DNA from: Cristatella mucedo
Taxonomy: Eukaryota; Bryozoa; Phylactolaemata; Cristatellidae
Assembly (NCBI GenBank): GCA_009760855.2
Contig: WPIO01000064.1
Coordinates: 1,689,501 to 1,753,500, forward strand
DNA length: 64,000 bases
Direction: 5' to 3'
Under the pieces are notes generated by a model, which was not told the DNA's origin, searched no databases, and saw nothing but the letters and a program-made list of their open reading frames with translations. A program made the position numbers and the translations under genes. Positions 22,727-34,700 of this stretch are shown here, piece after piece. Position 1 is the first letter of the stretch. Every line of letters starts with the position of its first letter.

Positions 22727-25700
22727 GAGTCATCCCAGGCCACTGACTATGGTTAGCATCAATTGAGCAGTCAACGGGATTTGAATCCTGAGACCTCAAT
22801 ATCGAACCCCCCCCCCGATGATAATAATATTAATGATAGTAACACATTTTATAGCGACCTCACAGAGAACTGAATCTATTTCTAGGCACTTAACAGATGC
22901 TGTATAGAAAGCATTACCAAATGCTTGGTGGTAACATCCGCAAGCATCAGGCTTAGTGTAAGCAGGTACATGCACATGAGAGACGAATCAGAAAGACCCA
23001 CCAAATGCTGCAATAAATAGGTGCGTTTGAAGCTTCTTTTTTAAATGTCACGTCAGGGGACGTTGTGACGTGCATCGGTAGTGAGTTCCAGGCATTGGGA
23101 GCATAAAGATACTAACTAAAAATTAGGCCACACGAATGGCTCCCGGCGGCTACTACTGACACTATATCGGCCTAAAGAGACTAATCCGCAAAGGACATTG
23201 GCGGACATTGGCCAAGCCAAGCCACTGACCCAAGTGAGCCAGCTAAGACGGGCTACAGAGCACTGATAGCATATAGGACTGTAGCGACATATGGCGGACG
23301 AGCAGGCGAAAGCACAAATCGACATTAACAGAGCTGCTGCTGGATTAGTGGGGAGGGGGGCATGTGTCCCATTCTGACTGATTGTTCTGGATACCCCCAT
23401 TTTACAGCCAAAAAATCTTGACAGCTTGGCCGAAGCTGCTGTGGCTGCTACTCCGTTTGGATAATAAGTAGACTTTCTATGATGCCAGACATACTTATGA
23501 TGTTCATAATAATAATAACAATAATGCATTTGATAAAGCGCCTCCAGAGAATTCAATCTCTTTCTAGGCGCTTTACATTTGCTGCAAAGGGATACGCGAT
23601 TGAATCGTGAGTAATATCATGCTTGATAAACAACGAGAATAACATGGTTAGGGGTGACATGCACAGGGTCAGCATGCAAATGTGGTTAGTGGCAGCATGC
23701 ACAGTGTCAGCACGCATAAGCACATCAAGGACGAATCACAGGGACCCACTAAATGCTGTCCTAAATAGGTGTTTCAAGTTCTTTTTAAATGTGGTCAAGT
23801 CAGGGGATGTTCTGACGCAAGTCGGGAGTGAGTTCCAGGCTTTGGGAGCATACGAACTAAATGCACAGTCTCCAAAGGATTTAAGGTTTGTACGAGGTAT
23901 TGGTAAACTGTTGGATTCCGAAAAGCGGGTGGTACGATGCTTAGCCTGCAAGGGGAGTAGATCTGAGAGATAGGCTGGAGCCAAAGAATGAAGTGACCTA
24001 AAAGTGAGTGACAAAACCTTGAAGTCGATCAATTGCTTGACTGGTAGCCAGTGCAGGTCGGTGAGAAGTGGTGTGATGTGGCAACCTTGCCGCTCACGAC
24101 AGACAAGCCTAGCTGCAGAGTTTTGCACCAGCTGCAATCGCCTGATCGCACATGCCTGTAGGCCAGTAAGCAGTGAGTTACAGAAGTCGAGACGAGATGT
24201 CACGAATGCATAATCCAACTTGGACGTGGTATCCTTATCTAAACAAGCCCGAATTTTAGCAATGCTATGTAGCTCAAAGTAGGCAGACTTCATTTTGGAG
24301 CTGATGTGGTCGTCTAACGAGAGGTCACTTTGGAACATGTAGATTTCGAGCTGATTCAACAGGAGATATGCTGGCAGAGCCGATTTCGAGACTTTCCAAT
24401 TGTCAGCCTTTCCAATTTCTGAATCACACCCGGTTTGCCAATAACTAGTAAGTTAGTTTATCATCGTTTAGTTTTAGAAAATTTGCTGCCATCCATGTGT
24501 GGATGTCATCAATACATGTGTAAATATCTATTGACACATCACAAACAAATTTACTGCTAGCATGTTCGAATTAGTAAGATTTTGCCCTACAACGATTCTG
24601 CATGACCCCTACCCCTTCTATGCCCAAGCATAGAGGCAACAAGCTCTGTGCCGCTTCCAAATAAGCATTCCACAGACTGAATTTTACTAATAAGGTCAGC
24701 TAATGACGTAGGCCGAACTACTTGCCTCAGCTGCATGTCATCGCATAGATGCTCTACAGGGTTCAGATCAGGCGACTGGCTGGGGCCACTGAATCAGCAC
24801 CACACCGGATTTCTAAAAAAGTGGTATGACAGTGTGCGAAGGATTTTCTCGAAGCATATTCTAGCAATACCCTAAGCAGAGTATTGGCATTTTACAATCC
24901 AACTTATTCGACGAAATTAAGGTACGTGTGTTTGTCAATCACACCTTAGATCTGATGCCGAGCTCCAATACCTGTTGCAATAAAGCAGCCCCAAAACTAT
25001 CGCTGATTGTTAATCTCTTGCCGAATCGTTAGTGGCGGAAGCATGAGAAGAAAGAGCCGAGGACAAGATCTGGTCGGTGAGAAAAAAGGGATGATCAAAA
25101 AGGCAGATCAAGGCCTCTTCATACGGGGTCAAGAGGGCCTGAAGAGGGACACCGTAATGCACAGCAAACTATTAGGCCGAAATTGGCAAATTGGTAGTGT
25201 TCTAGTCTCAGGAGGTCGTGAGGAGGTCTCAGGAGGTCAGTCGTGTTCAGCTTAAGATGACGACACGACGTATCCATCGTTCTTTGTATCACTATGAAAT
25301 CACCTTGAGCCTGGTCTAAGACGATCTAAAACAGTACCCCTAGAGCAGATCCTGACACACCTTGAAACGACATTGCCAGAGGCTAATGCTGATTTAAGAG
25401 AAACAGATCGGTAGTCCATAGACCAGCTGGCACTCTTACTTGTAGTCTTCGTTTGCAGCAGTGAAGATGTAAGACTCCATCGGATTCCAGGCAAGGGAAT
25501 TTGACCGCATCTTCAAGACAACTTTTCGCAGGGGTACTGACCCTCGCATATCATAAAACATGAGGCTTCTATCTGAAGCTGTGGCTCCTAATAAATATTT
25601 CTACAACGGCATGCACGAAAAGACATCGGTGTGCAACTAACTGAAAACGGCTGTCATCGCACAACAATGCCATCACAGCAGTGCAACCACAATCAGCCCA

Positions 25701-28700
25701 CATAAGCTGCACGTGCTACAAGAGAGGAAGAGGAAGGCTCAGGAAGCGCTCTTGTACGAATAAAAGCAAGCAGGTCCAAACTACTGATGGCACAGGTGGC
25801 AGGCACGTCGAGGAAATTAGTACTAGCCTCAGTTCGGGTGCCAGAAGACGTATCCGAAATGAAGCACCTGCTCTAAGCAAACAGCTCTGAGCTGCTGCAA
25901 AATACAACCTGGGCATCCAGCCTAAACTGCTGCCAACATATTCTTCTGACACAACTATCTACGCAAGTGCACTGTTGCAAGAAGAAACAGACGAAATGAA
26001 CCACAATAAAGCTATGTAAAATATGCTCATTATCTGATATTGTGGTCATACACAGACGGATGAGGTGTGGTTTATGGGAGGCACCATACCTCACAGAAGC
26101 TTACTGAACACTTTAAGGGCAGCATCAGGGTGTGATGGTGTCATGGCAGTGGTACTTACTACATGCTCAAGCCTCCATAATTGCTTAATTTTGGGACAGC
26201 TAGTCAAGATGTGTATGAGGAACTGTGCCCAGTCATAGACAAAAGGCCTCAACCAATGAGATTAGGTGCAATATTTGCTATTTTCTATGCATATTGGTGC
26301 ATTCTGAAGTACTGTCAATAAGCCAGATCAAAAGTGAGGAAATAATAGAAGTCCAGTATGCCCAAACACAAACCTTCCAGTGTCACGTGACAAAGGATAC
26401 TTTGTTGTTCTCAGAACAAACTATAGCATCGATGATGATATAGCCACACAGAAAGCATAGTAACTAGCACCATTTTCATAAAAGATGTTCCACTCACAAT
26501 GGGTGTCAATATACAAGAACCTTCCGGACGCTAACATAGAGAGATGTACATGCGCTTTTAAGAGCACGTTAGGGTAGCCAGGTCTGTACAAAGAAGTCAC
26601 AGCTACCATGCTGCTCATCTCGTCTCGACTTCTGCAACTCACTGCTTACTGGCCTACCAGCATGTGCGATCAGGCGATTGCAGCTGGTGCAAAACTCTGC
26701 AGCTAGGCTTGTCTGTCGTGAGCGTCGCAGTTGCCACATTACTCCACTTCTCGCCGACCTGCACTGGTTACCAGTCAAGCAACGGATTGACTTCAAGGTT
26801 TTGTCGCTCACTTTTAGGTCTCTTCATTCTATGGCTCCAGCCTATCTTTCAGAGATACTACCCCATCAGGCAAAGCCTCGTACCACTCGCTTTTCGGAAT
26901 CCAACAGTCTAGAAATACCTCGTACAAACCTTAAATCCTTTGGAGACCGTGCATTTAGCTCGTATGCTCCCACAGCCTGGAACTCCCTCCCGACCTGCAT
27001 CAGAACATCCCCTGACCTGACCACATTTAAAAGAAACTTAAAAACATACCTATTTAGGACAGCATTTAGTGGGTCCTTGTGATTCGTCCTCGATGTGCTT
27101 ATGCGTGCTGACACTGTTCATGCTGCCACTAACCACATTTGCATGCTGACCCAGTGCATGTAACCCCTAACTATGTTATTCATTTTGTTTGTTTTTCAAG
27201 CATGATTTTACTTACTATTCTATTGCGTATCACTTTGCAGCAAATGTAAAGCGCCTAGAAAGAGATTGAGTTCTCTGAGGGCGCTTTATCAAGTGCAATA
27301 TTATTATTATTATTATTATTTATAGCGAGCCACTTTTGCAACACCCTCATTGCAGCACTGCTCTAAAGAGGAATAGCTCCCATATCTCAAGAAAAGAACA
27401 CAGCAAAAACCTTCCTTAACAGGCAAAACCTGAGATCCTCAACAAGATTAATAGAGCACCGTGGACACGTAGAGCCAAAGAAATGAGTGCCCATTCTGAA
27501 AATGACTGGGAACTGGCCAATGGCCATTCAAGAAAAGACATTGCTGATCGACGATGATGCCACTGCCCTGCAAGACAACAGTTTTCAAACAACTTTCATA
27601 GTTTTCTCATAATACCGCATAGATTGCTTTTGGGAAGTCATGAGTAACACCCCAAGCAAATATACATATGCCAATAAAATCTCTGGCTTCATACACACAT
27701 GTGTAAGAAGCCAGAGAACATTCAACCAAAAAAATATTAGCTAATTTAACAGCCTCTTTTGTTTAGCAACAGAAAAGCCTTCAAGGCTATCACCACTGCT
27801 TGCAGTGGCAATAAAGGATCGCCCAGGATTCTAAGCCACGACCTCGGGACCGAGGTCGTGAAAAGCAACCGCCTTACCTAGTGTGCCATCACGTAATGTA
27901 ATGTATCTCTGTCTGTAACTCCACAAAGACATAAAGACTGTGTGGGTGCTACGCAGATGAGTTTTGTATAGCGCACTCACAGCCTAAGCAGCTTTCGGTA
28001 TGCATTCGGTAGTCAACAGACTTCATCTCATGCAAACAAAGAGAAAGTGGGAAGCATAGCATAGTCAGGAGAGCAGTTGAGGTAGTGAGTAGCATGGAAG
28101 TAGCAGCTCATAAGCAATAATTTTGTCAAGAAGCATTGACAAAAAAGGAAAGAGGGAACTGGGCGATAGTTTGCAAGGACCAATTCCACGTTGGTTTGAG
28201 ACACAGCTAAACGACTTGAGTCAGAAGAGTGGGTGGTACGATACCTAGCCTGATTAAGAGGTAGTTCTGATAAGTCGGCTGGAGCAAGAGAATAAAGGGA
28301 CCTAAAAGTGAACCTTAGAGTCGATGCACTGCTTGACGGGAAGCCAGTTAAGGTCGGCTAAAAGTAGTGGAAATGTGGCAACTGCAATGCTCATGACAGA
28401 AAAGCCTGGCTACAGAGAGTTGCATTAATTATAAGCACCTGATTGCATAAGCCGGAAGACCTGCAAAAAGTGAGTTACAGAAGTCGAGAAGGTATGTCAC
28501 AAATGCATGGACCAACCATGGATATGGTATCCATGTCTAAGTAGGCCCGAATTGTTTGCAATGTTATGTAGCTTAAAGTAGGCAGACTTGACTGAGCTGA
28601 TGTGGTCGTCCTGTGAAAGGTCACTTTGGAAAAGGACACCCATATTTCGTGCAGATGCCACAGGAGGTATGCTGGCAGAGCCCATTTTAAGGGATAGGTT

Positions 28701-31700
28701 TTCAATTTCCTAGTAACACTATACTGTGCTTGCCCATAACTAGTAAGTTGATTCCATCGCCATTCAATTTGAGAAAGTTTGCTGCCATCCGAATGCATAT
28801 GTTTGCATGCAAGCAGCAAGGAATTTGAAAGAGTTTTACGTGCTAGAAGGCTGGGAGTGATCAGCACAGGTACTGATGTGTGTCGTCTACATAGAAATGA
28901 GAGCCTAGATTGGTGATTAGATCGGCAAGAGGGACAGCATAAATTGTGAAACGAATCCTTATTTTGTGCTGGTGTAGTGGCTCGGCCAGCAGCCTGATAT
29001 GAACCCTATACAACTACTATGGAGCAATATCGAGAGGGGATGTAGGCCGGATGTTTGGGCTACACCAGTAGCCGACCCTGTTTTAGTAAAACGTGCTCAG
29101 TGGAATAAGCTACAGAAGAAGATACTGTGCAAAAGGTGGTGGCCTTTATGCCTGGCCAGACAAGAGAGGTCATGCAGAACGTGGTGCGACTACATTACAC
29201 TAAACGCATACGTAGTAGCAGCATATGTGTTTGACTTTTAGTTATCAATTAATATTGTCACATGCTTTGCATACACTTTAATATGCCTGGCAACACAGAA
29301 AACCCTCTTATTACCCGAACGAAATCACAGCCACAGCAGTGGCAGCCATACTTAGGATTTTTTTGAGCCCGAGTGTAAGTCTGCATTTCCGAGAAGGTCG
29401 TTATACACCAAAAGCAATGACGGCTCAGTACTTTTCTACGAAATCCTATTCGTCTTTGACAGCTCTATATGCAACTGGCAGCCAAAAAAAAACTTACACT
29501 TAACATGCAGCTTGCTCATTTACGAGCTTGTGCTCTGGCAAAGATCATAAAGGATTCGGCTAGCACGCACTTCCTTTGGGAGAATGCAACACGGTACTTG
29601 ATTTGCCGAAGGCAGCACATGGAGCTGAGCATGTAGCATTATTCAGGGTATAATGTGCACTAAAAGCAGAATGAGCTGGATGAATGGTCATGCTTTGCGA
29701 CCTAAGAATTTAAAAACACCTATTTAGGACAGCATTTAGTGGGTCCCTGTGATTCGTCCTTGATGTGCTTATGCGTGCTGACACTGTGCATGCTGCCACT
29801 AACCACATTTGCATGCTGACCCTGTGCATGTCACCCCTAACCATGTTATTCATTTTGTTTGTTTGACAAGCATGATTTTACTCACCATTCAATTGCATTT
29901 CCCTTTGCAGCAAATGTAAAGCGCCTAGAGAAAGATTGAGTTCTCTGAGGGCGCTTTATCAAGTGCATTATTATTATTATTATTATTATTATTTTCGTCG
30001 AGTGGCCTCAGCTAATTTAAAATACAAAGCAACCGATGGCTGGACACCGCAGAACACATACAGGCAATAAGAACAAAGAAGAAGAGACTGTTCTCCCAAG
30101 CATATTGCCAAACAACGCAGAGAGAGGCTGCAGACTCCACGAACTCTGATGACGCTCTTTGACTGATTTCACAGTCGAAATGGTTTCAACTGGTTGTCTG
30201 AGATAGTGGAGTCCGAGTAGGCTCCTATTTTCCCACGAAAGCGAAAGCCTGAAAGTTCTTGCACTTGCCCGGGCACAAATCCCTACAGGATAATGTGGCA
30301 TGCCAGGCAGCATGCCACATTAGCGAGTCACTTGCAGGGAGGGAGAAGGGACCACTAGCTATCCGAGTGGATAGACAGACCTAGTAATAGGATAAAGATA
30401 TACTGCAGGCTGCAGGACAGGGCAGCAAAGACGAATGCAGGATCTCAGCCTATGGGCCTGCTGCTTGACATGGCAGCCAACAGACTCCATCTCATGCAAC
30501 AAAAAGAAAGCGAGAAGTACAGCCGAGTCAGGAGGAAGATCGAGGAAGTCGATGTGGCACGGGAGTAGCAGCTCAGGACGGTGGCAGACGGCACAAAAAT
30601 GCAGCCATTGCACAATAATTTAGAGTTCTGGTCAAAGACAACAGAGTAAACGCTTGGACGGCCAACAGTCAACAGGTGAAGCACAAGACAACAGATAGTG
30701 TGTTGTCCTGAGAGGACCTGAGGATACAACTGGAAGCTGAAACAGCTTCCAGTTGTCAGCCAGGTGCGGAGGAGCTAAGTCTTAGTGAGCTAGATATAAA
30801 GAAGCTAAGCCTTGGGTAGGCAGTGCGGGTCGAAGTAAGAATTTTGCTTTGTATCTGCGATCGACTGCGGGATTCGTCACAGTTCCTTCAGCAAGATACA
30901 CACACGACTGAATTTCTGGGATTTAAAGATCCATCTAACAACTGCATTCAGCATTAACTATTGAAGCTGAGGTTTTTTGCAGCCCTGTTCATTCAGAGCT
31001 AAAGTAGCCTGGCTTAGAGAGAATCAAGGAACTTACAAGGTCTCTAACTCAAGTACTCAACTCAACAAGTAACTGCAGTAAAGAGTCTCTATTTTTGGAT
31101 AGGGTTGAACATGACTCACTTCCAAGGCTGTCTACTGATAAAGTCGTCAAAGAGGGTAAACATGGTATCGACAGTCACACTAGGGCACTGCCATTATAAG
31201 CAAAAGTCACTTATTCCAGCTGTACATTTAGGGTTTCCAAAGAAGAGTTCAGTTTAATCATCGTTCAGTTTGTGGAAATTGGCCTTCATCTAGGACAGAA
31301 TATTTGCAAGGCAGAGATTTAGTTTATCGAACACTGCAGCCAATTTCGACGAAATAAAAGTGAAAGCAGATGCTGTGGCCCTGAACTTCCCTCTCGGGAT
31401 GCGCTGTACAAATGGAGGACAGCAAAAGGCAATAGATTTCACAGATGCCGGGCCTGCTAAATGAGACCTGTTGCACTATGACAGGACAAATAGTATTGGA
31501 CAGGTATGACTCAACCCAAGCCAGAGCCTCATCAGCCAATCCAATCGTTGTTCTCAATTGCCCAAACAGAACCATTCGATAGATAACTCCAACGCTTCAG
31601 ACAGCCTCTTTGTAATGCAAGCACACGGATGCCATGTATTTAGATCAACTCAAGCAGTGGTGGCCAGCATTGGGTATACCATGGCAATCGGCACATTAGG

Positions 31701-34700
31701 GCAATCAGCAGCAACCATTCAGTTTCTACTCACTTCGACGGGATTAAATCGAACAGTACTTATACTGTCTCCTCCCCAGGCAAAGGAGCGTATAGGCTCT
31801 GTCCTCTCTTCATCCCATATATGGACCTGCTCACCGCACGTAGCAAATACATTATCACTCCAGTGGTGATCTATCGAGTGGTATAAAGACTGCAATGCAG
31901 GAAAATAGTTTCATTCAATGCATGCACATGCCTGGCAGCAGAACACCAAGCTAATGCAGCAACTGTCTCTAGTCAGCTCTACATACCTTTCCAAGGATAG
32001 TATTCATGGGCTCATCTGCAGAACGATCACTTTCTGACTCGGTAGCCCATTGCTTTATTGTTTGGTCATCCCCACACTACAACGATTCATAGTGAGGTAA
32101 TAGAACTAGATAAGCAATAATGTAAACATACACCCTACCCAACATATCCGTGTGAAAATTCAAAAACAATAGCTAGACTACTCGTAAAGCAGATGACACT
32201 GAGACGGACAGAGCCCATCAAAGGACGTGACTTTAGATTCCAGCACAGCTGCTGGTCAAGCAACCTGACAACGGCTAACTTTTCAGGCCATTTGCCACTC
32301 CGATGACAGCATGCTCCTGGTTCACCGAGTGATTCATCCCATGTGATAGGTCTTTGTCAGCCAACTGACCATGTTGTATGTTGCAAAGTCAACCTTTTTT
32401 AACCCGCAGTTGGCCTAACCAACTTCAGCGTTTGTACATCCAGCATCAAGAGTATCAAATCGCAAAGCTGTCAGTCACTTCTTTTTATCGTATCAATATG
32501 CCCTCAAAAAGGAAGTCGACTAATGCCTTAAAATAGGAACTAGATTCAGCACGATATACGCATCTTATCATACTTACCATGTATTTCTTATACATGCTCC
32601 TACCTTACTTTTGGGAAAATGAAGTACACAATTACAAAAATCTTAACTTGAGGTCACTGCAGCTCAGCATAGTAATAACATTTTCGACCTTGCCCAACAT
32701 ATCTCCGATTTGCAAGAGATAGCAGCTACAGGCTCGCTCATGTGAATGGTATTCTGTCGACATGGGTGAGGACCAAAATAAGGTAATTACACCTGGCACC
32801 CAAAAGCCTCCATTCCTGAGTAGCTGTATCACCTGAAGGTGCACCACTGAGACTCTTAAATGCTGTGTCAATACAGAAGAGTCGCTAAATCTTTGCGAGA
32901 ACACACACGAGACAGCATGGTGAAGATTCAACCAACCAAGGACTCGAGTCCGACTGAGTATCAGACAGAAATATGGAATTGGTAAACGTGTAAGCCCGAA
33001 TATTGAGCAGCCACTTACAGCTCGCTTTCTCGACCAAGCATGCTGATTTAGACAGGCTTGGTCTATTTTAATATATCCACAAGCAGCTGATAGCAAACAG
33101 CAGTCGCAAACATGGCAGACCGAGCAAGATCAAACAGCAGTCAATGACAGTATCATAAAGAGTAAAACGTAGGAAGTCCATATCGAATCTTCTTCATCAC
33201 CAACCGATGGACCAGTAATAAGAAGTGGCATTTAATATATTGATCTTCATGGCAATACCTCCTACGCCACTTTAACCCTTACCACAGCACAGAAATGTGC
33301 CCAACTCAACCAACTCCCTACTTATCAACCAGAACTCATCTAGCTGGAAAATCACAGCCACGGCTTTATCACTTGAATGGCCAATGACTCGGCGATATCC
33401 ACTACGGTACAAATGAGCAAACCAGATACACTTTCACATACATGCAAGGTTATGCACCGACACCGAGTCAACCAGTTTTCGCATAGCAAATATTTGAGAG
33501 CCCAAATGTGCATGCCAAGTCTTCACTCAATTAAATAACTTACCGAGAAAAAGTACTTTCCTGACGGATGATAGCATATTCCCCTAACAAAGCCCTGATG
33601 AGCACGTATAGCACGCATACACTTTCGTGTTGGGAGATTCCAGATGCGTATCTGGAAAATAAAAAGTCCCAGGGTTGTGACACCCGAAATGCTTGCTCGT
33701 GCAACGTTATAATAGTGCCAGCTGCTTTGCTTACTAATAAAACCCACCTCGCCATCACAGCTGCCAGAAAGTAAGGTCGACAAGCTCCTTGGATGCTTCA
33801 GCATACAGTGTATGCCATCACCATGTCCATCGAGAGAGCCCAAAAACGGTTTAGCAAAGACTCTCTCCAGCTTGGTGGCATTTAGAGCCCTCACGTACTC
33901 ACGGGCAGCATCAAACGGATGGAGTGATGGGTCGTAATTTCGTGGCACTGGCGAGAAATGAAAGCAAGCATTGATAATGCAGCATGGTACAAGGAAGCGA
34001 GCACAGACTGCAAGCAACCGGGCAAACCACGGTAGAGAGCACTGACACGTACGAACAGATTAAACGCAAACCCATGAAAAAGGAATGGCTTAGTACATTG
34101 AATACCCTAGCAACTAGGCTACAGTTTGAAAAACATGAAGCGTGTGTTACTGAGCCTGAAAGGAGGCCAGAAAATAAGCACAGCAATTACATTACATAGA
34201 TTCAGCTTATTTTGGTTGTTTGTTTAGCAAATTGGCAAAAAGCCTATATAGCACTAATGACCTATATAGCCAAGCATGGCCTACATGGCCAAGCATATAG
34301 CCAAGCACACCTGCCATGTGAGTTTTCGGCACACGGGATAGCCATTTTAAAATGCATGCTCATACCGACCTGGTTCTTAGTGGGGAAGGGGCAAGGTGAT
34401 AACACTTTACGACCTGTTGCATCGTGGGTTCAACTACTATGTCACTTGTTTGTACCACCAACAGCACAGTTGATATACAATGCAATATCATTCACACGGT
34501 TACATGCAGAACAAAGGAATTAATCTATGCTATCAAAGAGGCAAAAGCTAGTGCAATAAGCAAAGACCATGATGGGGGCCCAATGCATTCTTTCCTCCTC
34601 CTACTCCTCCTCACTAAACAACATACGTCCACACTTGACACGACGATAATATTAAGCAGCTTAACATACAACAACCGATCATTCGGTTAAGTCACGAGTC

